From Lachnospiraceae bacterium (GTDB lineage Bacteria; Bacillota; Clostridia; Lachnospirales; Lachnospiraceae), in contig JAFYAS010000057.1 in NCBI GenBank assembly GCA_017540605.1, forward strand, positions 1 to 64,000: DNA of 64,000 bases, given 5' to 3'. A program made the position numbers and the translations under genes. Each line of letters opens with the position of its first letter. Within the stretch, counting starts at the first letter, position 1. A model generated the notes under the pieces. That model saw only the letters and a program-made list of their open reading frames with translations. It made no database searches and was not told the origin of the DNA. Shown in pieces: positions 50,104-59,635 of the stretch.

Positions 50104-51024
50104 ATGGATGATTTGATGGTTATAGGTATTGACCATGGCTGGAGCCATATGAAAACGAAGAATCATTGCTTTGTATCCGGCATTTCTGAAATCGAATCAG
50201 AGCCTATTGTGTATGAGCATGTACTTGAATATAACGGTAAATTCTATCGTATCGGAGGAGAACGCTTAAAAGTACAGGAGGATAAGGTGAGCAACGAAAA
50301 CTATTATCTTTTAACTCTTCCTGCAATCGGGTTAGAGATGAAGAGCAGAGGTGTAAATACAGCTCATGTTGCCCTTGCCGTCGGACTGCCAATTGGGAGA
50401 TTTGGAGCCGAGAAAAGGAACTTTATCAATTATCTGTCAAAAAATAAGATGGTCAAGTTTCGGTACGAGAAGAAGAAATACACTGTATTCATTGAGAGGG
50501 TGCTTGTATATCCACAGTGCTATGGAGCGATTGTCAGTAAATTATCGGAAATGTATGGGCAGGAGTTTGTGGTTGACATAGGTTCTTGGACAGTTGATAC
50601 CTTAAAGGTGATTGACAGATCGCCGGATGAATCAAGCAGCGGTTCTGATCCTAACGGTCTCATAACCTGTATGCGTAAGATTGAGGAACAATGCGTAAAG
50701 CAAATGAATACCAAGATTGATGAATACGCTATCAGGGAAGTTATGATAAAAGGAGATGCCAATCTTGATAAGGAGTACATTGACATCATTAAAAGTGAAC
50801 TTGTCAAGTACACGAAATCTGTGTTCCGTATAATTGTGGAGCAGGGAGTAAATGTAAAGACAACACCGATAACCTTTGTTGGTGGAGGTGCAGCTTTAAT
50901 GAGAAGATATGGCGGAATTGATCAGAAGAACATTTCCTATATAGAGGATGTCAGAGCAAACGCCATAGGATATGAAGCTCTTGCAAGTTTGTATCTTAGC
51001 AAAAGAATGAAAAAGGAAGCGTAG
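50104..51024 (+). CDS. ParM/StbA-like actin-family protein
   Basis: 306-residue ATPase of the plasmid actin class. Phosphate-1 motif MVIGIDHGWSHMK, phosphate-2 VVDIGSWTVDTL, and adenosine motif ITFVGGGAALM are visible. It should polymerise into filaments that push element copies apart when the element is circular. GGAGG lies before ATG 50104. It is followed after nine bases by the presumed adaptor gene. The segment with repeats upstream could be its centromere. Confidence 0.88.
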   Translation: MDDLMVIGIDHGWSHMKTKNHCFVSGISEIESEPIVYEHVLEYNGKFYRIGGERLKVQEDKVSNENYYLLTLPAIGLEMKSRGVNTAHVALAVGLPIGRFGAEKRNFINYLSKNKMVKFRYEKKKYTVFIERVLVYPQCYGAIVSKLSEMYGQEFVVDIGSWTVDTLKVIDRSPDESSSGSDPNGLITCMRKIEEQCVKQMNTKIDEYAIREVMIKGDANLDKEYIDIIKSELVKYTKSVFRIIVEQGVNVKTTPITFVGGGAALMRRYGGIDQKNISYIEDVRANAIGYEALASLYLSKRMKKEA

Positions 51025-51033
51025 GTGATTATT

Positions 51034-51489
51034 ATGGCTGATTGCTTGCATTTTTCACTTCGGTTTAATTATGATAAGTCGGAACACCGTAAGATTATTG
51101 ACGCTCTTGAGGATATTGATAAAACCAAATATGCTTCAAAGACGCATTTCATTATCTGTGCGCTTGAACATTATATTGATTGGATCGCTCTCGATGATAC
51201 GACCAGATGGTCGATAGAAAAAGAAAGAGAGAATATGAATGCCGTATCAAAAAAAGAACTTGAAGATGCTATTGAATCTTTGAAGGCTTCTATAAAGGCA
51301 GATTTGTATGAGAAGATGTTTCAGTATATGTCAGGTTCCGTGCAGGTTGGCAATGTAAAACAGGTGAATGAAGATTTATATGGTCCGAAAGACCAAAATA
51401 AAGCGGATAAATCGCCGGCGGATATTGCCGAAGATTTAAGTCAATATTCAGGTGTGATGGAAAGCGTATTAAGCTGGAGCGAGGATTAA
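51034..51489 (+). CDS. ParR-like partner of the ParM protein
   Basis: 151-residue protein. The N-terminus ADCLHFSLRFNYDKSEHRKIIDALEDIDKTKYASKTHFIICALEHYI looks like a ribbon-helix-helix DNA-binding domain; the rest is helical, charged and ends in a short acidic/hydrophobic tail (SGVMESVLSWSED), as in ParR proteins where the tail binds the filament. Inferred mainly from its place directly after parM. Confidence 0.7.
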   Translation: MADCLHFSLRFNYDKSEHRKIIDALEDIDKTKYASKTHFIICALEHYIDWIALDDTTRWSIEKERENMNAVSKKELEDAIESLKASIKADLYEKMFQYMSGSVQVGNVKQVNEDLYGPKDQNKADKSPADIAEDLSQYSGVMESVLSWSED

Positions 51490-51502
51490 GGAGGTGAGGC
51501 TA

Positions 51503-51562
51503 ATGAAGCAGTTTGAGAGGCTGATAAGGCTGATCACATATCAGTTTCTTATCAAAGCATAG
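51503..51562 (+). CDS. 19-residue microprotein ORF
   Basis: AAGGAGGTGA, one of the strongest ribosome-binding sites in the window, is followed by a 19-codon frame encoding MKQFERLIRLITYQFLIKA, an amphipathic basic helix. A terminator follows at 51597. The perfect Shine-Dalgarno and position directly after parR suggest it is translated; a leader role is the alternative. Confidence 0.45.
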   Translation: MKQFERLIRLITYQFLIKA

Positions 51563-51596
51563 TAACAATTCAATATTCAATCTGAAGATCAGATAG

Positions 51597-51630
51597 AAAA
51601 AGGTATGCCAATGTCGGTATGCCTTTTTTT
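51597..51630 (+). terminator. Intrinsic terminator of the ParM operon
   Basis: AAAAAGGTATGCC, loop AATGTC, GGTATGCCTTTTTTT; two G-U pairs. Confidence 0.8.
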
Positions 51631-51682
51631 AATAGTCGAACAGATTGAGGCAACTAAAAAAGTGATTCATAAGGAGGATTTC

Positions 51683-54600
51683 ATGAGAGAATTAAAACGT
51701 AAGATTGCCCTTTTCATGACGGTTGTTTTATCCGTCAGTGTATTCGGGCAGACAGGAACGGCTGCATTTGCAGCGGAAAATGTTGCAGCAGGCAATGAGG
51801 AGATAGCCCTTTACGATGAGGATGTAAGGACAGACCTTGATGCAGACGAGGTTGCAACGGCAGAAGATATCAATGTACTTATTGATTCTGATTATGATGT
51901 GACAAATGTTAAGGACGGTATCAGCTTTGATGATACCAAGGTTAAGGTGGCTTATGTAGAGGATATGGGAAACTTCGATCTTTCCAAGGCAGGTAAATAT
52001 GACACCTACTATAAGGTTGAGCCAAACAGTGGAAAGACAGCGTATCTGATACACAGAACGGTTACGGTTGACGAGCCTGATGTAACAGAAAGCTCGGAGA
52101 GTAACAGCGGTGAGGAAGAGAGCGATGGTTCGGACGATGATCCTGTTCCGTTAGTCGGAGATGAAAGGAATCCGAAGGAGCTTCCGCTTTCTGAGGGAGA
52201 ATTGGAGAACATCCAGAGCAGTACGGCTTCTTTTAGTATCATTCTTGATGATGATCAGGATGCAGAGCTTATCGAGGAAGGCGTAAATCCTGAGACGGGA
52301 GCTACGGAGGAAGAGCTTAATGAGGATACTGACAGTGACGATACTGATGATACCTCAAAGGATACAAGTTTTCTAAGTACAGTTGGTTCACTTTTTTCTA
52401 AGGCGGCAGATGTGGTATTTCCTACCATAGTAGCCCATGCTGCTGAAAAAAAGGATAAAATGAAAGTCTCTTATTCAGGATATGCAAGTTATTGTGGTCA
52501 CAGAACCGGTATCAAGTATATCTCCGAGGAAGGTGATTATAAAAACCATCTTGTCTACTGTATGGATATGAAGAAGAACACAACCAGTGGTACTGTATCG
52601 GCAGGCGGTAAGATCAAAGCTCAAATCACATTCTGTCTGGTAAACGGAGCAAGAAAACTTGGAGGTAAATGTCATACTTCAAAGTATTCTTCAGATTCTG
52701 CTGCTGCAGATTATTTTATTACAAGTGCAGCAATTCATGTACTAAACGGTGAGGTAAAGCTTTCATATTACAACAACGGAAGCGGTGTTTATAAGAACAT
52801 CGAGCAGATGGTAAACGATGCGAAAAAGATAGACAAGTCAAAGTATAATCTTGAGACAGGTCTTACCAAGAGCATAACTTATAAAATTTCACCTAAGCAG
52901 ACTGAATGGAAGAGCGTTGGTGACGGACTTTACAGAACTACCGAGAAGTTCGTTCGTACCAAGAGCGGAACTATTACCAATGTTAAGTATGAGATCAAGG
53001 GTGCTCCTTCCGGATTAAAGGTTGGTGAGTCTAAAAAAGATTCAGGTGACATTGACAATGAAACAGATCTTAAAGGATTTGACATTTGCGTAGCGCAGAC
53101 GGATTACGATAAACCATCATCTAACTTTTATCTGTATTGTAATGAGGAAGCAATGACTAAGATAAATGAAGGCAAAAGTGTTATCAAGGTTGTTGCTAAG
53201 GCATATTCGGATGAAAAGGGCGGTCGTAAGTGGACACCTACTGTTGTATCACAGCAGAAGATCACATTCCTTGAAGAGTTTAATACGCTGTCTGCTTCTG
53301 CAACAGTAAAGGTTACTTCTAACTATAAGAAGGGTTCAATCTCCATAAAGAAGATTGATAAGAATACCTTAACACCGATTGACGGAGCAACTTATTATAT
53401 GTATGAGGACGAAGCCTGTGAAGAGTTCTTCTGTGAATTAAAAAGCACAGGAAACGGGCTATATGCTTCTGAGGTTGAGACACTGACACAGGATAAATAC
53501 TACCTTGTTGAGATGGAAAGCCCGGATGGTTATCAGCTTGATGAAACAGTCCATGAGGTTGACATTTCTTATTTTACCATTTATGGCGCTGACGGAAAGG
53601 TGACTCAGCAGGGCAAAGAATATACACATAACGAAACACCGGAATATGTCGGAGTTATGGTTGGTAAAAAGGATTCTTTTACAGGAAATGAGATCAAGAC
53701 AGCAGGCTTTGCAGTCTTTAATGATGCAAATTGTACCCAGAGGACTATAGTTGAGGCAGGGAAAGATAATTCGGAAGTTCCTATTTTTCATTATGACGAG
53801 GACTTAGGTGCTGCGGTTTCTTCAGGCTTTATAAAGACGCAGGACACTTATTATGTCAAAGAGGTTGAGATTCCGGACGGTTATTCCGGTCTTAATACGG
53901 TATGGGAAGTACAGCCTGAAAACGGTGAGACAGTCTATAAGGAAGTGACCAATACACCGATACGCTGTGATGTAAATGCTAAAAAGAATCAAAAGACAGA
54001 GGGGCTTATGGGTGATGCAACACTTGTCGGTGCAACTTATGGTCTTTATGCGGCAGAGGATATCAAATATCCAGACGGTTCGGGTACAGTCACCTATAAT
54101 GCAAACGATCCGATCAAGTCAGTTAAGGGTACGGATTTTAAGTTTAATGAAGTGCCTGCCACAAAGGATACTTTACTTGCAACGATAAAGACTGACAGCA
54201 ACACCGAGTTTTCATTTTCAAATCTGTATTTCGGTAATTACTATATCAAAGAGATTGAACCGAGTGTCGGCTGTATCTTGGATGAAACGTTATATGACTT
54301 AAAGTACAGAGAGGCAACAGACACCCATTCCGATATCTCCTTAAATCAGGATGTATATGAGGATGTTAAAAAGCAGGCTTTTGAGATCATTAAGGTTTCA
54401 ACAGACGGTGATACCGGCGAGACTGACAAAGTTCAGGGAGCCGAATTTACCGTTAAATTGGTATCTGAAATCAATAAAGTCGGCTGGGATGAAGCAACGA
54501 CTTACGATACCCTTGTAACGGATGATAAAGGCTATGCTAAATCAGTAGAGCTTCCGTATGGCGAGTATCTGGTCAAGGAGACAAAGGTTCCAAAAGACCT

Positions 54601-56869
54601 TTATAAGACGGATGATTTTACGGTCAAGATCACTGAGGATTCAAGGACGCCGCAAGTATGGAGAACGCTAAATGACGCACCATTTAAGTCTTATATCCGT
54701 ATTGTGAAAAAGGATGCGGAAAGCGGCGAGATCGTGCTTATGCCGGGAGTTACTTTCAAGATCAGGAAAGGTCATTCGGTAAGCAAGGACGCTGACGGTG
54801 TATCAGGTGACAGTAAGAAGTCAGATTTAAGTTCTGATTCTTCAATATCAGCCAATGCAGATGATAAATCTTCTTATGTCGAACAGAAGGTGGGAGATAG
54901 GAAGATTTCAGAGTTTACCACCGATGAAACGGGAACAGTTACCACGCCGCTTAAATTGAAGTATGGTGACTATGAAGTTGTGGAGATCAAAGCACCTGAA
55001 GGTTATCTCATTACCGACGAGCCAAAGCCATTTACCGTAACAAAAGAAGGTGCGGTTGAGGTGTTAGAGGATAGTGATGGTGATCCTGTTATTACGGTTG
55101 AGATTGAGAATAAGCCTGTAAAGGGCAAGGTAAGTATCAAAAAGTCAGGTGAGGTTTTGGTAAGTGCTGAGTATGATACAATTATTGATCGTATTTTGAC
55201 AGCTATAACAGGTGATAACCGAAGCGTGACCTTTAAGTATGAGGAACAGCCATTAAAGGGTGCTAAGTATCAGCTAATTGCAGCCGAGGATATCTTTACA
55301 CCGGATCATCAGTTGGCAGTCAGTAAGAATGCAAGTGGTAATTCAAGCAGTAACGCAAGCAGTAATGCAAGCAAAGAGGCAATCAAAACTTTGGGTGACG
55401 GAGCAAACAGCAATGCAAGCAAAGAGGCAATTAAAACCTCTGGTAACAGCGTGAGCAACAATGTAAGCAAGGACGCAGTTTCCGGTGCAGGCATAACTTC
55501 GGGAGAAAGTATAAGCAAGGATGCCGAGAGCAACTCTGATGCTAACAAGGATAATAAGCCTAAAAGCAATAGGAAGATAGCTGTTTATAACGGTATTCCT
55601 GTTGTGAGCGGTGCAGCCGTTGCGGTTCTTGAGACCGATGAAAAAGGCGAAGCAAGTGTTGAAGGACTTCCTCTTGGCAAGTATCGCTTGGTTGAGATAG
55701 AAGCTCCAAAGGGTTATGTCCTTGACGAGACAGCCAAAGAGATTGAACTTACCTATAAGGACGATCATACGGAGGTTGTTTATGCAAATGCAGAGTTTGT
55801 GGATAAGAGAGTGAAAACACAGCTTTCACTTGTCAAGAAAAACTCCGTAAATCACATACCTGTTGAGGGAGCTACCTACGGTGTATATGCTACCGAGGAT
55901 ATCTTGGGAAGAAACGATGCTGTACTTGTGGAAGCGGATTCTCTGATTCAGTCAGCAAAGACTGACGAGAATGGTGTTGCAAGCTTTGATGCAGACCTGC
56001 CTCTTGGCAAATACTATGTGAAAGAGATTGAAACAGCTCCGGGCTACTTGGTAGACGAGAGTGAGTATGAGGTTGACTTCACATATAAAGATCAAAAGAT
56101 AGAGCTTTTAACTGAAGAGATTCCTGTAGAGGAGACTCCGATCATTGTTGAAATCTCAAAGAGTGATATTACGACGGGGAAAGAGCTTCCCGGTGCAAAG
56201 TTGGAGATTATCGACAAGAACGGAGAGACCTTTGCGGCATGGACAACTGACGGGAAGCCTTATACCATCAATGCAATTCCTGCAGGAGAGTACACTTTAA
56301 GAGAGACGACTTCTCCGTATGGATATCAGATTGCAGAGGAAGTGAAGTTTACCGTAGAGGAGACAGGCGAGATTCAAAAGGTCGCTATGTCTGATGCAAG
56401 AGTCCTTGGAATGCTCCATATCGTCAAAACAGACAGTGATACAAAGAAACCATTGTCTGGTGTTGAGTTTGAAATACGAGACGAGAAGGGCAAGGTTCTT
56501 ACAAAGTTAAAGACCGACAAGGACGGTAAGGCAGTCACAGAGCCTATTCCAATCGGCAGCTACAAAGAGGACGGTACTTTCGATAAAGATCTCCACTACT
56601 ATGTGGTTGAGACAAAAGCTCTTGACGGTTATGTTCTTGATAAGACAAAGCATGATATCACGCTTAAGTATGATGATAATCCGCCTGAGTTTGTCGAGTA
56701 CACGCTAAATGTCAAGAACAAGCCTAATAAACCGCATAAGCCTAAGCTTCCTCAGACCGGCGGTGATTTTAATCCGTGGGTATTTGCGGGAGCAGGAGCA
56801 GGTATTCTTATCGGAGCGGCTATCTGGTATTTTAGGAGACGAAAGAGATTTCCTAAGATACGAAAATGA
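51683..56869 (+). CDS. LPQTG-anchored surface adhesin with thioester-like domain and Cna-B/SpaA repeats
   Basis: 1728-residue cell-wall protein encoded by the conjugative element. It has a signal peptide (IALFMTVVLSVSVFG ... AFA), an acidic linker, a thioester-type domain from about residue 270 with Cys293 in LVYCMDMKK, and about nine Cna-B/SpaA domains with the repeated pattern YYLVEMESPDGYQLDET. A Ser/Asn-rich insertion (SNASSNASKEAIK) lies within the sixth. It ends with LPQTGG (residue 1689), a hydrophobic helix, and RRRKR. Where thioester domains have TQxAIW, this one has TSAAIH, so the Gln is missing. ATG 51683 follows AAGGAGG. Probably helps donor and recipient cells attach. Confidence 0.92.
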   Translation: MRELKRKIALFMTVVLSVSVFGQTGTAAFAAENVAAGNEEIALYDEDVRTDLDADEVATAEDINVLIDSDYDVTNVKDGISFDDTKVKVAYVEDMGNFDLSKAGKYDTYYKVEPNSGKTAYLIHRTVTVDEPDVTESSESNSGEEESDGSDDDPVPLVGDERNPKELPLSEGELENIQSSTASFSIILDDDQDAELIEEGVNPETGATEEELNEDTDSDDTDDTSKDTSFLSTVGSLFSKAADVVFPTIVAHAAEKKDKMKVSYSGYASYCGHRTGIKYISEEGDYKNHLVYCMDMKKNTTSGTVSAGGKIKAQITFCLVNGARKLGGKCHTSKYSSDSAAADYFITSAAIHVLNGEVKLSYYNNGSGVYKNIEQMVNDAKKIDKSKYNLETGLTKSITYKISPKQTEWKSVGDGLYRTTEKFVRTKSGTITNVKYEIKGAPSGLKVGESKKDSGDIDNETDLKGFDICVAQTDYDKPSSNFYLYCNEEAMTKINEGKSVIKVVAKAYSDEKGGRKWTPTVVSQQKITFLEEFNTLSASATVKVTSNYKKGSISIKKIDKNTLTPIDGATYYMYEDEACEEFFCELKSTGNGLYASEVETLTQDKYYLVEMESPDGYQLDETVHEVDISYFTIYGADGKVTQQGKEYTHNETPEYVGVMVGKKDSFTGNEIKTAGFAVFNDANCTQRTIVEAGKDNSEVPIFHYDEDLGAAVSSGFIKTQDTYYVKEVEIPDGYSGLNTVWEVQPENGETVYKEVTNTPIRCDVNAKKNQKTEGLMGDATLVGATYGLYAAEDIKYPDGSGTVTYNANDPIKSVKGTDFKFNEVPATKDTLLATIKTDSNTEFSFSNLYFGNYYIKEIEPSVGCILDETLYDLKYREATDTHSDISLNQDVYEDVKKQAFEIIKVSTDGDTGETDKVQGAEFTVKLVSEINKVGWDEATTYDTLVTDDKGYAKSVELPYGEYLVKETKVPKDLYKTDDFTVKITEDSRTPQVWRTLNDAPFKSYIRIVKKDAESGEIVLMPGVTFKIRKGHSVSKDADGVSGDSKKSDLSSDSSISANADDKSSYVEQKVGDRKISEFTTDETGTVTTPLKLKYGDYEVVEIKAPEGYLITDEPKPFTVTKEGAVEVLEDSDGDPVITVEIENKPVKGKVSIKKSGEVLVSAEYDTIIDRILTAITGDNRSVTFKYEEQPLKGAKYQLIAAEDIFTPDHQLAVSKNASGNSSSNASSNASKEAIKTLGDGANSNASKEAIKTSGNSVSNNVSKDAVSGAGITSGESISKDAESNSDANKDNKPKSNRKIAVYNGIPVVSGAAVAVLETDEKGEASVEGLPLGKYRLVEIEAPKGYVLDETAKEIELTYKDDHTEVVYANAEFVDKRVKTQLSLVKKNSVNHIPVEGATYGVYATEDILGRNDAVLVEADSLIQSAKTDENGVASFDADLPLGKYYVKEIETAPGYLVDESEYEVDFTYKDQKIELLTEEIPVEETPIIVEISKSDITTGKELPGAKLEIIDKNGETFAAWTTDGKPYTINAIPAGEYTLRETTSPYGYQIAEEVKFTVEETGEIQKVAMSDARVLGMLHIVKTDSDTKKPLSGVEFEIRDEKGKVLTKLKTDKDGKAVTEPIPIGSYKEDGTFDKDLHYYVVETKALDGYVLDKTKHDITLKYDDNPPEFVEYTLNVKNKPNKPHKPKLPQTGGDFNPWVFAGAGAGILIGAAIWYFRRRKRFPKIRK

Positions 56870-56902
56870 ATATCAAACAGAATAATGTAACTATGTGTAA
56901 CG

Positions 56903-56935
56903 GAGAAGCTAAAATGTACGCTTCTCTTATTTTTT
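56903..56935 (+). terminator. Intrinsic terminator after the adhesin gene
   Basis: GAGAAGC, loop, GCTTCTC, TTATTTTTT. A second, separate hairpin (GCCATCGGATAAA 56936-56948 with TTTATCCGGTGGC 56958-56970) follows it and lies in front of the next gene. Confidence 0.8.
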
Positions 56936-56999
56936 GCCATCGGATAAAAGCCAATGCTTTATCCGGTGGCATTACTATTTTTAAGGAGGAATGTTAATC

Positions 57000-57998
57000 A
57001 TGATGGATTATACAATGTTTAAGGAATTAGTGAAGGATAAGTTTATGGATTATATGCCGGAGAACTTTAAGACAGGGGACTTAAGAATCAATAAGGTCAA
57101 TAAGATCAATGGTTCTAAGGATGGACTGAGCATTTATATGGATGGAGCTAAGGGAGCGCCAACCATTTATCTTGATGATGTGTATGAGCGTTTTAAGAAA
57201 AGTGAGAATCTTGAGCAGACTTTTAAGGAAGCTGCCGAGCTTTATGTAAAAGCACTTACTGAAATGCCACCCATCCCGGTAAATAGTCTTGTCTCAGATT
57301 CTAAAGATAAGATTTATATGGTGCTTATCAATACGGAATCAAACAAGGATATCCTAAATGATGCACCGCACAGAGAGGTGAATGATACTTCCGTCATCTA
57401 TCGTATTCTTGTCAGTGATGATGAAAAGGGTATCGGAAGCGCGCTTGTCACAAACCATATCGCTGAGGAGATGGGAATTAGTGAGGAAGAGCTTTTTAAT
57501 GCTGCGATAGAGAATACGCCAAAGTTATTTCCACCGACCGTAAAGCCAATGTCACAGGTCATGTTCGGAATCTTAACAAATGACGGTGGCATGCCTAAAG
57601 AGGTGGCGGAGCAGGTACTTGATGGACTGAGAGACGATGGTGAGATGATGTGGATTATTTCAAATAATAAGGGTGTATCCGGAGCAGTGAATATGCTCTT
57701 TGAGAAGAATCTTCACGAACTTGCTAAGGGTGTAAATGATGATCTTTATATCCTTCCTTCATCAATCCATGAAGTTATTGCTATACCTGCAAGTCTTGGT
57801 GAACCAAAGGAACTTGCCGAAATGGTGCTTCAGGTGAATACGGAGGTAGTTGATGTTTCTGAGAGACTTTCCAATCAGGTATATCATTACGACAAGGAAG
57901 CACGAAAGCTTTCCATGGCTACGGATACACCAAACAAAGGTATTATAAATGCAGTTGCGGAAGTAGAGCTTGTCTATGATAAGGAGCAGAAGCGATAG
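57000..57998 (+). CDS. DUF5688 family protein
   Basis: 332-residue soluble protein found in conjugative elements of Firmicutes. Recognisable family features are FKELVKDKFMDYMPENF at the N-terminus and LYILPSSIHEVIAIP near residue 250. AAGGAGG is at 56983; the ATG at 57000 fits its spacing better than 56991. Function unknown. Confidence 0.8.
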   Translation: MMDYTMFKELVKDKFMDYMPENFKTGDLRINKVNKINGSKDGLSIYMDGAKGAPTIYLDDVYERFKKSENLEQTFKEAAELYVKALTEMPPIPVNSLVSDSKDKIYMVLINTESNKDILNDAPHREVNDTSVIYRILVSDDEKGIGSALVTNHIAEEMGISEEELFNAAIENTPKLFPPTVKPMSQVMFGILTNDGGMPKEVAEQVLDGLRDDGEMMWIISNNKGVSGAVNMLFEKNLHELAKGVNDDLYILPSSIHEVIAIPASLGEPKELAEMVLQVNTEVVDVSERLSNQVYHYDKEARKLSMATDTPNKGIINAVAEVELVYDKEQKR

Positions 57999-58010
57999 GG
58001 GGTGATCTAA

Positions 58011-58139
58011 GTGGATGAGGTGCTTGAAGTTGACAGCATAGAGGCACTGATTGCCATGATTACCGATATGCCCGATGGCGTCATGCTTGAGGTGGAGCTT
58101 GGAGAGGAGGATGCAGATGACAGGAGAGAGGACATTTAA
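58011..58139 (+). CDS. Small acidic protein, 42 aa
   Basis: GTG start after GGGGGTGATC, encoding MDEVLEVDSIEALIAMITDM and ending DADDRREDI. It overlaps the start of the RadC gene by 23 bases in another frame, an overlap typical of coupled translation. About one third of its residues are acidic. Function unknown. Confidence 0.55.
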   Translation: MDEVLEVDSIEALIAMITDMPDGVMLEVELGEEDADDRREDI

Positions 58140-58734
58140 GCTAGATGTGGTCAGCATCCGCCTTGTAAAAGACGCTCCCATATATTCCATGACAAAGGTA
58201 ACGACACCTGAGACTGCAATAGAGGCGGTCGGGAATGTGCTTTCTGATATGGACAGAGAAGTGATCACAATCATAAATCTTAGATCTGACGGCACTCCGA
58301 TCAATGTAAACTTTGCCAGTGTCGGAACATTAAACGGTGCTATGGCTGAGCCGAGGGAACTTCTAAAATCGTCCATTCTTTCAAATGCTGCCAATATGAT
58401 CATGGTCCATAATCATCCTTCGGGATGCTTAGAACCTTCCAAGACTGACATAGAACTCACAAACAGGTTGATAGAGGTTTTCTCGCTTATGGGAATACCT
58501 CTTGTAGACCATGTGATCGTAGGCGGTGACAACAAAAGTTTTTACAGTATGAGGGAAAAAGGCACGGTGGAATTTAACAAAAGACCGGTCTACTCAAGCC
58601 TTATCGACACACTTAAATTTCAGAAGGTTGCAGAGGAAGTGCCGAAAGGAATTGTTGCGGCAGACTGGAGAAAGGAGACTCTTGGCTATGGGAATGTTCA
58701 CGACAAGGGAGTTAGAGATAGCAAAAAGCGTTGA
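58117..58734 (+). CDS. RadC/JAB-domain protein
   Basis: 205-residue protein with the JAMM/MPN(+)-type metal motif HNHPSG-x6-D (VHNHPSGCLEPSKTD), as in RadC proteins of mobile elements. These probably are DNA-processing or anti-restriction-like accessory proteins; activity is unproven. ATG 58117 lies six bases after AGGAGG. Its 3' end overlaps the toprim gene by 47 bases. Confidence 0.85.
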   Translation: MTGERTFKLDVVSIRLVKDAPIYSMTKVTTPETAIEAVGNVLSDMDREVITIINLRSDGTPINVNFASVGTLNGAMAEPRELLKSSILSNAANMIMVHNHPSGCLEPSKTDIELTNRLIEVFSLMGIPLVDHVIVGGDNKSFYSMREKGTVEFNKRPVYSSLIDTLKFQKVAEEVPKGIVAADWRKETLGYGNVHDKGVRDSKKR

Positions 58735-59632
58735 CTTAAAAGCGGTTGCAGCTTCTATGGGATATACGGTTAAGCGTATCGGAAACCTTTATACCATAAA
58801 GGAAATGGATTCCATAAGAATCTATCCCGATAATCATTGGTATAGGTGGTCAGGCAAGAGTAATACGGGAATTACCGGTGGGAGCCAGATAGATTTTATG
58901 ATGGAGTTTGGCGGTATAGATATCAAGGAAGCGGTGGCTTATCTTCTTGACTATTCGGGACAGAAACGGGATGTGATTACAAATGATACATTTTACCCGA
59001 AGGAAAAGGAGCATAAGCCATTTTTTCTTCCTGCCGCTTCGTCGAACAATATGAGGATAACTAAATACCTGATGGAGAAAAGAGGATTGTCTTTTGAGAC
59101 TGTAAATTTCTTTATCAATCAGGAGCTGATCTATGAATCGGAGAAGTATCATAACATTGTATTTCTCGGATTTAATCCGAAAGGTGAAGTTAAGTTTGCA
59201 AGCATGAGAGGAATCTATGACAGAGACGGAAAGTCTTTTAAGTGTGATGTATCAGGTTCCGATAAGCAGTACGCATTTCATTTGGAATCGGAGGGCAGTG
59301 ATACCATTCTGGTGTTTGAGGCTGCCATAGACCTTATGAGTTATTACGAGCTATACGGTGAGCCAAAAGTTCACATGATCGCTCTTGGAATGACAGCGGA
59401 TAATCCATTAAGGCAATATCTATCCGACCACCCTGAGATCAGGAATATCGGATTTTGCCTTGATAATGACGAGCCGGGAAGGGAAGCGTCCTATAAGATG
59501 GCTGAGGAATATATCAGGCTTGGCTATCGAACTAACATCAACCTTCCACCTGACGGATGCAAGGATTTTAATGATCTTATCTGCAAAAGCAACTTATCTA
59601 AAAGGCAATCGAGAAAGGATAAAATCAGGTGA
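58688..59632 (+). CDS. Toprim-domain protein (DUF3991-type)
   Basis: 314-residue protein with the DUF3991 segment (MRITKYLMEKRGLSFETVNFFINQ) and toprim motifs VFEAAIDLMSYY and FCLDNDEPGREAS, i.e. the conserved Glu and DxD of a metal-dependent DNA primase/topoisomerase fold. The N-terminal zinc-finger-like region of DnaG-type primases is reduced to WYRWSGKSNTG. Probably primes replication of the transferred strand. AAAGGAGA precedes ATG 58688. Confidence 0.82.
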   Translation: MGMFTTRELEIAKSVDLKAVAASMGYTVKRIGNLYTIKEMDSIRIYPDNHWYRWSGKSNTGITGGSQIDFMMEFGGIDIKEAVAYLLDYSGQKRDVITNDTFYPKEKEHKPFFLPAASSNNMRITKYLMEKRGLSFETVNFFINQELIYESEKYHNIVFLGFNPKGEVKFASMRGIYDRDGKSFKCDVSGSDKQYAFHLESEGSDTILVFEAAIDLMSYYELYGEPKVHMIALGMTADNPLRQYLSDHPEIRNIGFCLDNDEPGREASYKMAEEYIRLGYRTNINLPPDGCKDFNDLICKSNLSKRQSRKDKIR

Positions 59633-59635
59633 TTT

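Noticed and set aside
51605-51682. Longer N-terminus of the adhesin
   Set aside because: It would begin inside the terminator hairpin of the ParM operon; AAGGAGG fits ATG 51683.
55309-55768. Leu/Ala-rich minus-strand ORFs within the adhesin gene
   Set aside because: Shadows of the Ser/Asn-rich repeat region of the adhesin.
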